Source: an uncultured Christensenella sp.
Lineage (GTDB): Bacteria; Bacillota; Clostridia; Christensenellales; UBA1242
Assembly: GCA_949293915.1 (NCBI GenBank)
Contig: CASFFJ010000131.1
Location: 1-7,807, forward strand
Length of the DNA: 7,807 nucleotides
Direction: 5' to 3'
Part shown: piece after piece, positions 1 to 7,295 of the stretch
Layout of the letters: each line of letters begins with the position of its first letter
How positions within the stretch are numbered: position 1 is the first letter of the stretch
The notes under the pieces: model-generated
The model's input: only the letters and a program-made list of their open reading frames with translations
Database searches by the model: none
Told to the model about the DNA's origin: nothing
Translations under genes and position numbers: made by a program

Positions 1-87
1 AACATTTGGTTCTATCGCGAAAATGTAATTTAAACCAAATCTATATATTATATTATTATTGAATCTATATTGTATAGTAATGTTTTC
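1..87 (-). repeat. Beta-hairpin repeat copy D, ends IEPNV at the window edge (residues 2274-2302)
   Basis: Strand ENITIQYRF, turn NNN, then strand IIYRFGLNYIFA closed by IEPNV at residues 2298-2302. The match to copies B and C is weaker at the end (E for N, V for Y) but the plan is the same. The window stops here, so the residues that would show whether a new module follows are not visible. Confidence 0.35.
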
Positions 88-3000
88 AACATAATCTGTC
101 CTTCTTTCGCCAACATTTGGCAAGGTTATTGTGTATGTTGTTGTGCCATTTTCAAATGCAAAACTATCTATTCCCGTTCTGAAGTTTGTCCCGTTATTAC
201 TGAAATTTGCTACCAACATATCATACAATCTTCCTTCTCTAAGGTTGAGAGTGATAGTGTTTTGTGAATATCTAATTCCTTCTATACTCTCGCTTTCACG
301 GAAAGCCACTGTTTGATTTTCTGCTATATCATTTGAAGGAGCGAACATAAGCGAGAAGAAGAAACTATAAAGTGTTCTTGATTGTTTTGTTATTTCACTT
401 TCTGCTAATTCTATATAGAAAGATTCAATTTCTTCTTGCGTTCCCAAAGCAGTGTTAACAGTAATAGGATTTGCTAAATCAATTCTAATGTAATTTGTCG
501 CAATACCATTTAATCCTTCACCTACACCTGTTCCAACTGTATAAGTAAAGCCGGCAAGTTCTAATTCATTTGATAATGAAATTTGAGAATTCGCATCTCC
601 TATTCCTTCTAAAGTTATTCCTCTATATATGTTTGTTCCGCTTGCTATTGTGAGCAAGTTTTCTGTAATATTATGTTCAGCCTTAATTTCCACTGCTATA
701 GTTTTTTGAGAGTGAGCCACGCTGAAAGTATTATTATCAACAATTTCAAACTCGGCAACGTCAGTACATTCAGTGAAAGTAAAGGCATTGACGCTTGAAT
801 CTAACAAAATTTCATCGCCTTTTGTAATTTCATCAATAAAATCGGTTACATTATAGTTTTTACCACCAACATATGTTCCACCAAAATTTTGGTCATATGT
901 GATTTGATAACCACCATTCATATTGAACGTTATATCAAAAATGTTGAGATATGAAGTATAAATTCCTATCTTGAAAGTACCATCTTCTTCGATTGATTCT
1001 CGTGTTTTGAAAGTTAGTTCATAAACACCATTTGAAGTAGAATTTCTAAAATCAAAATAGTTAACTCTAGATTTTGGTAAATAGAATAACCCTTCAAGGT
1101 TTTCGCCATCTTTATACAAACTTACAATATATCCATCTTCAGCGAAATTTGGATTGTTTTCGATTATGTCAACTATCTGAGCGTATGTTGTAAGTGTTGT
1201 CACTTCTCCACCTGTTAAATCAACAAGGACATAATTATCTTCGTTGCCATTTTCAGCATTGAAAATATATGGAGTAGAAAGAGTATAAGAATTATCTGCC
1301 GAAACAACAGTATAAAGTTGGTCTCCGCCTGCAAGTCTAACAAAATCGTAGAGATAAGTTTCTATATTCTTTACTTCACCATTTTCACGTGAACTTCCTG
1401 CATAAGTAATATGAGCAAAAACATCAGTACTTGGTGTGTAAATGTCTCCAACTCGCTCTTGAACGGTTATAGTGTAATTGTAGGTGTCATTAATTGTGAT
1501 ACTATTATCAATATAATTATCTCCATCTTCTTCTATTTGTTCACCTGTAACAGAATGATCATATATAGGTACAATGTCGGAATGATATTTAATGGTATAA
1601 AGTCTTTGTGAACGAACAACTTCGGTCTCTACTTCACCATCTTTAATATAATAAGTTTTGGCTACAATTATTTCAATGCTTGCATCGCTAACAATTACAT
1701 TAGCACTTAAAACACCGCTTCTTTCATCAATGCTAAGGTCTAAATAAGTTGAAAAGTCTGAATATTCTTCGCCATTTATAATAACGCTATCAACTGAATA
1801 TTTAAAGGTTATCTCTTCTCCATCTCCACCTTCCAAATTAGCAAAACGGTATTTTCCATCATTTGAAACAGAAGCATCTTGAGTAGTGAAAGGTTTTTCA
1901 AAATTGATAGTAAATTCAGTGTCTTCAATATATTCCGCGTCATTATTATATGGATAAGTTACGTTTCCAAGAGAATAATTAGGATTAATCTTAATGCGAT
2001 AATACATAACATAGGTAACATTACCCGAACTCAAGTTCTGTGACAAAGAAAGTTGTAAAATTGCATACACTTCCTCTCCTGTATCTACCAGAGAGTTTAA
2101 TATTATGCCTGTTCCAGCGTTGTCAATACTTAAAATATCTTCATATCCCGCTGTAATAGAACGTAAAGAAAGTGTAGCACTTATAAGAGAAGTGTTTGTT
2201 GGTCTACGATAATAGAACCCATATTGTCTAGCGTCTACATCCAATTCTTCGTTAAAAGAATTTTCATTGTCTGAAACAATCGTATAAGACTTTCCTGCTG
2301 TATAAATATCATATATTCCTTTAGTACTTAAGTTGTTGAAGAATTCTTGAAGTCCTACTTCACTTGTTTCATCCGTTGTAATATCTTCAAAAGCGAAAAA
2401 CTTGTCGTCGCCATTATAGTTTTCTTTATATGCTACATATATCAAACCAACTTTTGACAATCTAACGTCAGCACTAATTCTATCCTCATTGTTGTAAACA
2501 AATGTAATTGTGTCTGATACATTGAAAGTGCTAAGTTCTCCAACAGAAAGCACACTGTTGAGCACGTCAATGAAAGCACTATTTTCTTCAACTGCCCAAA
2601 GATTGTTTAATGAGTATCCATTTAATTCAAGTAAAACCAAAACATAATCTTCATTGTTTGACAAAACTTCATAGTTTAATGGTGTTCCCTCTGCAGTGTT
2701 TATTATAGCATTTATGACAGCCTCTGCAGTTTCACCATAGCCCACATGGAAATTTAAAGTCGAATAACCAAGTTGTATGATTTCATGTCCGCCTCCATTT
2801 TCTCTTGCCAAAATGAATTGGAACGCATTATTTTCATTGTTTAAATCAAATAGATTAATGTTAGAGTCAATAAGTTGTCCTAATCTTCCTACAAACACAC
2901 CTTCTTTGTCCAAATTAAATCCGTCATCCGTTCTAATATTTAAAATTGAACTTGTTGTGGTAGGTGTAAAACTTATTCCTGCATTTTCAAATGTTATTTC

Positions 3001-6000
3001 AGTAGGATCATCATAAGAAACATTTAAAATATGTCTATTTATATATTCTTTTGCATTATAAATTGTATAGAAATTTTCAAGCAAAGAATAATCTTGTGTT
3101 CCAAGTTGAGATAGATCAACAAATGTTTCTTTTTGAGCAATTAAATAGTTTGGATTAATAACAAAACCTAAATCAATACGAAGAGAATATGTGCTTTGAC
3201 GGTTATAATATAAAGTAACTTGAACATAAGTCAATGTTTTAACATCACTAAATTCTAGATATGCTAAATTATTCTCTCCAGGCTGTATGTATACAAGGTC
3301 TGCTTCTGTCGCGAGATGGTCATCAATGTAAAGAACGGCAGTGCCAACATCTCCACCCGTCCAACTCAATGGTGTGTCGTTATCATTATTTCTTATATAA
3401 TTAAGTGGAAGATATTGATTTAAAGAGATTGAATCTCCACCAAATACTAATTTGCTTGCAGAATTTCCAACATCTCCGTAAGTTAAGTAATCTGCATAAG
3501 CAGAAGAATATGAACTGATACTGTCTGAATAGTTAATATTTCTTGCAAACACAAGTGTTAATTGAATGTTTACGAGTCCATTGTCATCATAAACGTCAAA
3601 AATAAGTGAAAATTCTTCTGCAAATAAATAGTTTAATTGTACAACGTTTATTTGTTGAGAGGTATAACTTAAAATGCTAGAAGCATCAGTGCTTGTATCA
3701 GATTTAAGCGAAATCATACCATAATTTGTTACAGCACCTTGAGAACTGAACAATTCGCTTGTGTGTCCTTCTAGACTTGTTAAATAAGCAGCATTTAATC
3801 TAAATTTCAAATATCCCTCTTCTGTAGGAGTTTCAGAGTCTCCAATATACACTTGAAGCAAGTCATTTAAAATAACTTGGTCGTTTAGAGTGAAATATTT
3901 GGTAACTTTACCTGCACCATATGTATCTCCATCTTTATCAGGGTCAAAATCATAAACAGGATCACTTGTTGCAAATTCGCTCTTATCATATAAAACTTCT
4001 CTTACGCCTGCACTAAAGATTGAAAAATCAACATTTCCAGGATTTACACTATCTTGAGTTTCTCCATAAATAGAGGAAACAGAAGCTGTGATAAAGGTAG
4101 GGATTGTACTTCCGCCTGTTGAGTTAAAGCCCGTAATTTGATTATTTACAATATTTATATAACGATTGGAACCTGTTGCGCCTTCTTGCAAAGTAAATGA
4201 TGCCGCATTTGTTTTAATTACTTTGCCAATTTGGTCATATATAACCACACTTAACTGACTTGAAATATGCTCTAACGCTGATTGATTTTGACTGTCAGTG
4301 ATGGTTATTGTACCCCCTGTTACACTTGCCCAAGTAATTGTTCTTTCACCTCTTTCATTAATAGAAACTGTTATCGGTCCATTAGGTGCATATTGAGTTC
4401 CATCTACGAAACTATATTCACTTGTTGTAGCAAGTTGAGCATAAATTGTAAACCCATCATAATTTTCCCCTGCATAATTCACACTCATTTCCTTCTCTTG
4501 AATTGTTCTTCCATTATAATAAACTAAGTAAGGGGTATAGTGAATACCATCAGTATTTGAAAATTTCTCCGAAATGCTAACACTTGCTGTTCCTGTTATC
4601 GTTTCCGTTCCTGCAAAAGTCAGAGGTCCAACTTCAAAATAACTTCTCTCTAAATTATCTTCATCCAAATATGTTCCGAGATTTCCATTCTCATCTCTAA
4701 ATTCCACACGTATATAACCAGAACTTGAATTAGTATCATTCGAACTTAGTCCTGCATTATAAAGGTCTTGAAGTTCATTTGCAGAAATCATATTTGCTGA
4801 AGCGTTGTTGAGTGTAATAGTAATTTCAAAACTATCACTATTTCCTAAGTCATCGCTATAGAAAAGTGCTGGAACATAAAGGTAATTATTTTCTCCACTT
4901 GTATACTTAAATTGGTCAGCATCAACCGAACTAAAACTTGTTTCTCCCGTCATATCCTCAAATTTTAATGTAGCATCAACAATAATGGCTCTTGGAGCAC
5001 TGACTTGAACAATATCATATTTATCACCACTCTCATAAACTTCACCATCACTATTTAAAATTACACCATCTGCATTAGTTCTTACTGTTACAAAAACCAA
5101 ATTAACGTCTTGGTTTAATGGCCCTATTGCGGTTAAATTTGAATCATTGAGTTCATAAAGCCAAACGTCACTTACCAAATTATTTAAACCTGACAAATCT
5201 ATGTCTTCACCAACCGTATATTGAACACAAGAAGCATATTCCAAAGAATTTGCCACGTCTATTTGTGCGCCTGTTGGAGAATAGAAGAAATATCTAACTC
5301 TTTGATATACATTTTCTGTAGGCAAAACAATTTGTTCAGAAAGTTCGACAGTGTCTGAACTTCCTGTATCACTGTCATAAACAATAATTATTCTTTCGTT
5401 GTTATATTCTTCTGCCCAATATATATTTTGCTCTTGATGAACTGTAAAATCAACATAAAGACTTGGCAAATTCGAAAAACTATTTCCATTTTCAAAGAAA
5501 ATTTCCCAACCATTTTCGCCCTCTACAAAGAGTGCAACTTTAAAATCCACTCTCCCTTCGGCTGTTGAAGCAAATCCATAACTATAGTTAGCCGCACTTG
5601 ATGACTGACTTGTTTTTGGCAAAATGAAATAATACGTTGTAACTGTTCCTGTTTCCGTTTGTTCAACTGACGGAGAATAATTATCTAAACTTCCGTTATA
5701 TGCTTCACGAAAAACCTCATAATTTGTGGTGTTTGTTTCTGTGTTTGTGGTAACAACCACTCTCACAATTCCCTCGCCATCAATTTTAACATTAGTATTG
5801 TCATTTGTTAAGGCAATACCAACATTTCCTGCATAAATTGAATTTAGACTATTACCTTCATCATCACGTATAGAAACGTTTAAAGAACCATTAAAAACTG
5901 AAGAACTTGAATTAGAAGAAATATTTAAATATTTATCAACAGAACCCCTAAATTGAGTGTTCCCTATTGAGAAACTTTCAACCCCAACGTCTTTAACAGT

Positions 6001-6906
6001 AATTTCAATATTACAACTACGATATGTACTAGGATTGCTTCCAAAATAATGTAAAGCCGCTTGGTTTAATTCTGCAAAATTATTTAATATGTTTTGATTC
6101 TCACTTAAAAAAGCTTTTTGGTAACTTGCAGAGGTAAATGTGTAAAGCGTTACACTGTCTGGATAACCTTCCGCACTTACACCATTTGCTGTGAAGGTTT
6201 GAGTTTCGTAATTGAATTCAATATTCCTGTTTGTTGGAGAGAAGAAAACCATTTTCTTTTCTGTTCCACCATACATAAACTCACTACTGTTTCCCGTTTC
6301 AGTAGAATTAGGAGAAAAATTCAAACCAATCTTAAACTCTGAGCCGTTGATAACTTCATTATCAATAATTGGCGTCATTGTTTCATCGCCGGTATCATAA
6401 ACAAAAGCAGAAATCTCATAAACAGGTACGTCTACTGCGATTGTTGTTGTGATAGGAGAAATCAAACGGTTGTCGGAGGTTGCACGAAGAGTCGTAATAC
6501 CTCCATTTATGTATTCAGAATTTGTCACTGCATTATAATCAGTTGAAAGGGTAACTAAGAAAGGGGTGTTAAGTCTTACAGTTTGAGGCACTCTAATAAT
6601 GCCATTGTCAATATAACCATTTTGAGCCTCAGTTGTTCCAAGTGACAATGTCACGTTTGTAACATTAACATTTTCTGTTGTCGTGTTGATAGTCATATAA
6701 AAATCTTCCGAAACCTCATACATTCCGGTTGTCGCATTATACTCTTCTGTTTGAGCAAAACTCATATCTTCTGGATTAACAGGAGGATTTTCAAAATATC
6801 CTAAAAGATACATGACAAAAGTAGAAACACCTAAAAGCCCAATTATAGCCGCGATTGTGATAAGAACAACTTTCCAAGTCGCTAAGACTTTTCTTTTTTT
6901 CTTCAT
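1..6906 (-). CDS. Giant signal-anchored, beta-rich surface protein (3' end outside window)
   Basis: I do not recognise this family. I read the frame codon by codon from the ATG at 6906 to position 1 and found no stop, giving at least 2302 residues (about 250 kDa) with the C-terminus missing. The start is supported by AAGGGG five bases upstream and by a typical export N-terminus: MKKKRK, then a hydrophobic stretch at residues 13-38, then ENPPVNPED. The rest is acidic and rich in Asn, Ser, Thr, Tyr, Asp and Glu. It has many alternating hydrophobic/polar strands and NG/DG turns, and by my reading only three cysteines (298, 560, 2047). This composition is typical of stacked beta-sandwich surface proteins. 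Internal echoes include FFSPT/FFYSPT (221-225, 540-545) and hairpins ending in INPNY-like motifs (about 1123, 1250, 1640, 2298). No catalytic motif or LPXTG signal was seen, but a sorting signal could lie beyond the window. Role inferred: cell-surface adhesin or filament. Confidence is high that it is a gene and low for function. Confidence 0.93.
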   Translation of the reverse strand, partial: MKKKRKVLATWKVVLITIAAIIGLLGVSTFVMYLLGYFENPPVNPEDMSFAQTEEYNATTGMYEVSEDFYMTINTTTENVNVTNVTLSLGTTEAQNGYIDNGIIRVPQTVRLNTPFLVTLSTDYNAVTNSEYINGGITTLRATSDNRLISPITTTIAVDVPVYEISAFVYDTGDETMTPIIDNEVINGSEFKIGLNFSPNSTETGNSSEFMYGGTEKKMVFFSPTNRNIEFNYETQTFTANGVSAEGYPDSVTLYTFTSASYQKAFLSENQNILNNFAELNQAALHYFGSNPSTYRSCNIEITVKDVGVESFSIGNTQFRGSVDKYLNISSNSSSSVFNGSLNVSIRDDEGNSLNSIYAGNVGIALTNDNTNVKIDGEGIVRVVVTTNTETNTTNYEVFREAYNGSLDNYSPSVEQTETGTVTTYYFILPKTSQSSSAANYSYGFASTAEGRVDFKVALFVEGENGWEIFFENGNSFSNLPSLYVDFTVHQEQNIYWAEEYNNERIIIVYDSDTGSSDTVELSEQIVLPTENVYQRVRYFFYSPTGAQIDVANSLEYASCVQYTVGEDIDLSGLNNLVSDVWLYELNDSNLTAIGPLNQDVNLVFVTVRTNADGVILNSDGEVYESGDKYDIVQVSAPRAIIVDATLKFEDMTGETSFSSVDADQFKYTSGENNYLYVPALFYSDDLGNSDSFEITITLNNASANMISANELQDLYNAGLSSNDTNSSSGYIRVEFRDENGNLGTYLDEDNLERSYFEVGPLTFAGTETITGTASVSISEKFSNTDGIHYTPYLVYYNGRTIQEKEMSVNYAGENYDGFTIYAQLATTSEYSFVDGTQYAPNGPITVSINERGERTITWASVTGGTITITDSQNQSALEHISSQLSVVIYDQIGKVIKTNAASFTLQEGATGSNRYINIVNNQITGFNSTGGSTIPTFITASVSSIYGETQDSVNPGNVDFSIFSAGVREVLYDKSEFATSDPVYDFDPDKDGDTYGAGKVTKYFTLNDQVILNDLLQVYIGDSETPTEEGYLKFRLNAAYLTSLEGHTSELFSSQGAVTNYGMISLKSDTSTDASSILSYTSQQINVVQLNYLFAEEFSLIFDVYDDNGLVNIQLTLVFARNINYSDSISSYSSAYADYLTYGDVGNSASKLVFGGDSISLNQYLPLNYIRNNDNDTPLSWTGGDVGTAVLYIDDHLATEADLVYIQPGENNLAYLEFSDVKTLTYVQVTLYYNRQSTYSLRIDLGFVINPNYLIAQKETFVDLSQLGTQDYSLLENFYTIYNAKEYINRHILNVSYDDPTEITFENAGISFTPTTTSSILNIRTDDGFNLDKEGVFVGRLGQLIDSNINLFDLNNENNAFQFILARENGGGHEIIQLGYSTLNFHVGYGETAEAVINAIINTAEGTPLNYEVLSNNEDYVLVLLELNGYSLNNLWAVEENSAFIDVLNSVLSVGELSTFNVSDTITFVYNNEDRISADVRLSKVGLIYVAYKENYNGDDKFFAFEDITTDETSEVGLQEFFNNLSTKGIYDIYTAGKSYTIVSDNENSFNEELDVDARQYGFYYRRPTNTSLISATLSLRSITAGYEDILSIDNAGTGIILNSLVDTGEEVYAILQLSLSQNLSSGNVTYVMYYRIKINPNYSLGNVTYPYNNDAEYIEDTEFTINFEKPFTTQDASVSNDGKYRFANLEGGDGEEITFKYSVDSVIINGEEYSDFSTYLDLSIDERSGVLSANVIVSDASIEIIVAKTYYIKDGEVETEVVRSQRLYTIKYHSDIVPIYDHSVTGEQIEEDGDNYIDNSITINDTYNYTITVQERVGDIYTPSTDVFAHITYAGSSRENGEVKNIETYLYDFVRLAGGDQLYTVVSADNSYTLSTPYIFNAENGNEDNYVLVDLTGGEVTTLTTYAQIVDIIENNPNFAEDGYIVSLYKDGENLEGLFYLPKSRVNYFDFRNSTSNGVYELTFKTRESIEEDGTFKIGIYTSYLNIFDITFNMNGGYQITYDQNFGGTYVGGKNYNVTDFIDEITKGDEILLDSSVNAFTFTECTDVAEFEIVDNNTFSVAHSQKTIAVEIKAEHNITENLLTIASGTNIYRGITLEGIGDANSQISLSNELELAGFTYTVGTGVGEGLNGIATNYIRIDLANPITVNTALGTQEEIESFYIELAESEITKQSRTLYSFFFSLMFAPSNDIAENQTVAFRESESIEGIRYSQNTITLNLREGRLYDMLVANFSNNGTNFRTGIDSFAFENGTTTYTITLPNVGERRTDYVENITIQYRFNNNIIYRFGLNYIFAIEPNV
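1975..2070 (-). repeat. Beta-hairpin repeat copy C, ends INPNY (residues 1613-1644)
   Basis: Strand VYAILQLSLSQ, turn NLSSGN, then strand VTYVMYYRIK closed by INPNY at residues 1640-1644. The INPNY pentapeptide is identical to that of copy B, 390 residues earlier. The first two pentapeptide codons (ATT AAT) match, while the Pro and first following Asn codons differ (CCT AAT here, CCA AAC in copy B). This suggests an old duplication kept at protein level and not a recent DNA repeat. Confidence 0.4.
3145..3234 (-). repeat. Beta-hairpin repeat copy B, ends INPNY (residues 1225-1254)
   Basis: Two alternating strands, LTYVQVTLYY and YSLRIDLGFV, are joined by the turn NRQST and closed by INPNY at residues 1250-1254. 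It is similar in length and plan to copies C and D, with the same I-x-P-N-aromatic/aliphatic ending. It is probably the last hairpin of a beta-sandwich module, with the Pro-Asn marking the domain border. Confidence 0.4.
3529..3618 (-). repeat. Beta-hairpin repeat copy A in the giant protein (residues 1097-1126, divergent)
   Basis: The segment begins EEFSLIFDVYDDNG and continues with a second strand, QLTLVFARNINYS. It has the same plan as copies B-D: a strand, a polar N/G turn, a second alternating strand ending in an aliphatic/aromatic run, and then an N-x-N-Y tetrad. It is the weakest copy, because the Pro of the I-N-P-N-Y ending is absent. Confidence 0.3.
3925..3951 (-). other. Asp-rich DxDxDxDGD loop, possible calcium site (residues 986-994)
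   Basis: Residues 986-994 read DFDPDKDGD, with Asp at 986, 988, 990, 992 and 994 and Gly at 993. This D-x-D-x-D-G pattern is the core of EF-hand-like and thrombospondin type 3 calcium loops, which are common in large bacterial surface proteins. The twelfth position of a canonical EF-hand loop would be residue 999, which is Gly and not Glu, so it is not a complete EF hand. I see only this one copy, so it is more likely an inter-domain calcium staple than part of a repeat array. Confidence 0.4.
6421..6759 (-). other. First extracytoplasmic module, probably immunoglobulin-like (residues about 50-162)
   Basis: Just after the anchor, residues about 50-162 show a run of short strands. A T-rich stretch (TINTTTENVNVTNVTLSL) leads to IIRVPQTVRL, then PFLVTLSTDY, then GGITTLRATSDNRL, ending in TTTIAVDVPVYEIS. 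A closing 'T-T-I-x-V-x-V-P' strand after 'G-G-x-x-x-L-x-A-T-S-D' resembles the way bacterial Ig-like (Big_2-type) domains end. This assignment rests on pattern reading only. The next module seems to begin at about residue 163 and to end near a 'VKDVGVESFSIG' linker at about 304-315. Confidence 0.35.
6793..6870 (-). other. N-terminal signal-anchor / transmembrane segment of the giant protein
   Basis: Residues 13-38 form one uncharged hydrophobic stretch (VVLITIAAIIGLLGVSTF, then VMYLLGYF). It follows a strongly basic N-terminus with K/R at positions 2-6 and K12. The positive-inside rule puts the N-terminus in the cytoplasm and the long remainder outside. At about 26 residues the segment is longer than a usual signal-peptide core, and no clear small-x-small cleavage site follows it, because the next residues are E-N-P-P-V-N-P. 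I therefore favour an uncleaved type II anchor over a secreted signal peptide. No lipobox cysteine is present. Confidence 0.75.
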
Positions 6907-6911
6907 ACTTA

Positions 6912-6917
6912 CCCCTT
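6912..6917 (-). promoter_or_regulatory. Ribosome binding site of the giant protein gene
   Basis: On the minus strand AAGGGG (within TAAGGGGT) lies five bases before the ATG at 6906. It departs from AAGGAGG by one base but is the only purine-rich block near the start, and it fixes the start choice. Confidence 0.7.
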
Positions 6918-6945
6918 ATAATTATTTGTTATATTAAACAAAATA

Positions 6946-6974
6946 ATTATACAATTTTTTTGTAGTTTTCGCAA
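6946..6974 (-). promoter_or_regulatory. Sigma-A type promoter of the giant protein gene
   Basis: Reading leftward, TTGCGA (6974-6969; four of six matches to TTGACA) is separated by exactly 17 bp from TATAAT (6951-6946; perfect). Transcription would start near 6939, giving a leader of about 33 nt that holds only the ribosome binding site. No operator-like palindrome overlaps it. Confidence 0.65.
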
Positions 6975-6999
6975 ACAAAATAAATAATATTATAAAAAT

Positions 7000-7041
7000 A
7001 AATAAAAAATATTTTAATTCATAAATGTTTATTTTTTATTT
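7000..7041. repeat. A/T-only inverted repeat, 12-bp arms
   Basis: AAATAAAAAATA (7000-7011) is perfectly complementary to TATTTTTTATTT (7030-7041), with an 18-base loop. It lies between the two promoters. With only A-T pairs the stem is weak, and such palindromes arise easily by chance in DNA this AT-rich. It could be a binding site for an AT-preferring nucleoid protein, but nothing else supports that. Confidence 0.35.
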
Positions 7042-7130
7042 TCAAATTTTAATCTTGATTTTTCTAAATTTTGTTTTAGATATTTTTAAAACTTATAAAG
7101 CAATTTTTATCTTTATTTTGCTATCTTCTC

Positions 7131-7160
7131 TTGACAAAATATGTGGTTTATAGGTATAAT
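7131..7160 (+). promoter_or_regulatory. Consensus sigma-A promoter of the ABC-F gene
   Basis: TTGACA (7131-7136) and TATAAT (7155-7160) are both perfect consensus hexamers, with an 18-bp spacer. The start of transcription should fall near 7167, leaving a leader of about 135 nt before the ATG at 7302. The A/T-rich sequence around it should help strand opening. It looks like a strong constitutive promoter. Confidence 0.8.
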
Positions 7161-7194
7161 AAACAAAGTAAAAATAATAAAAAATTTGTAAAAA

Positions 7195-7223
7195 TTAAAA
7201 AAATGTTAAAAAAATTAAAAAAA
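7195..7223 (+). repeat. Three TTAAAAAAA units (phased A-tracts) in the ABC-F leader
   Basis: TTAAAAAAA occurs at 7195-7203, 7206-7214 and 7215-7223, and is followed by TTAAC. Start-to-start spacings are 11 and 9 bp, close to one helical turn, which is the arrangement that bends DNA. The units lie downstream of the promoter, within the transcribed leader, so they could equally matter as unstructured A-rich RNA. They may also be simple drift in AT-rich DNA. Confidence 0.45.
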
Positions 7224-7289
7224 TTAACAAAAAATATAAATTTTTTAATAAATTTTTGCATTTTTATAAATTTTAAATTTAAAATTTTT

Positions 7290-7295
7290 AAGGAG
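7290..7295 (+). promoter_or_regulatory. Ribosome binding site of the ABC-F gene
   Basis: AAGGAG is followed by a six-base spacer (TTAATT) and the ATG at 7302. It decides between this start and an in-frame ATG at 7203 that has no such site. Confidence 0.88.

Noticed and set aside
70..316. Two short plus-strand open frames of 61-65 codons (70-267 and 131-316)
   Set aside because: Both lie wholly antisense to the giant protein gene, have no ribosome binding site that I can see, and encode compositionally odd peptides. They are shadows of the minus-strand frame.
1411..4527. Plus-strand open frames at 1411-1611, 2777-3016 and 4282-4527
   Set aside because: All are antisense to the giant gene. 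Two of them (1411 and 4282) use the codon-aligned opposite frame, where the avoidance of some codons by the real gene leaves accidental open stretches. The products are Cys- or Ser/Ile-rich and unlike real proteins.
6118..6400. Plus-strand open frames at 6118-6342 and 6212-6400
   Set aside because: They overlap each other and the giant gene in antisense, with no start signals or recognisable motifs.
1..6906. Mycoplasma-type genetic code (TGA read as Trp), suggested by the very low GC
   Set aside because: All Trp codons I read in the giant protein are TGG and no in-frame TGA occurs in about 2470 codons of the two genes, so the standard bacterial code is enough.
7000..7041. The A/T inverted repeat as a transcription terminator
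   Set aside because: It lies between two diverging promoters where no transcript needs to end, and its stem has no G-C pairs.
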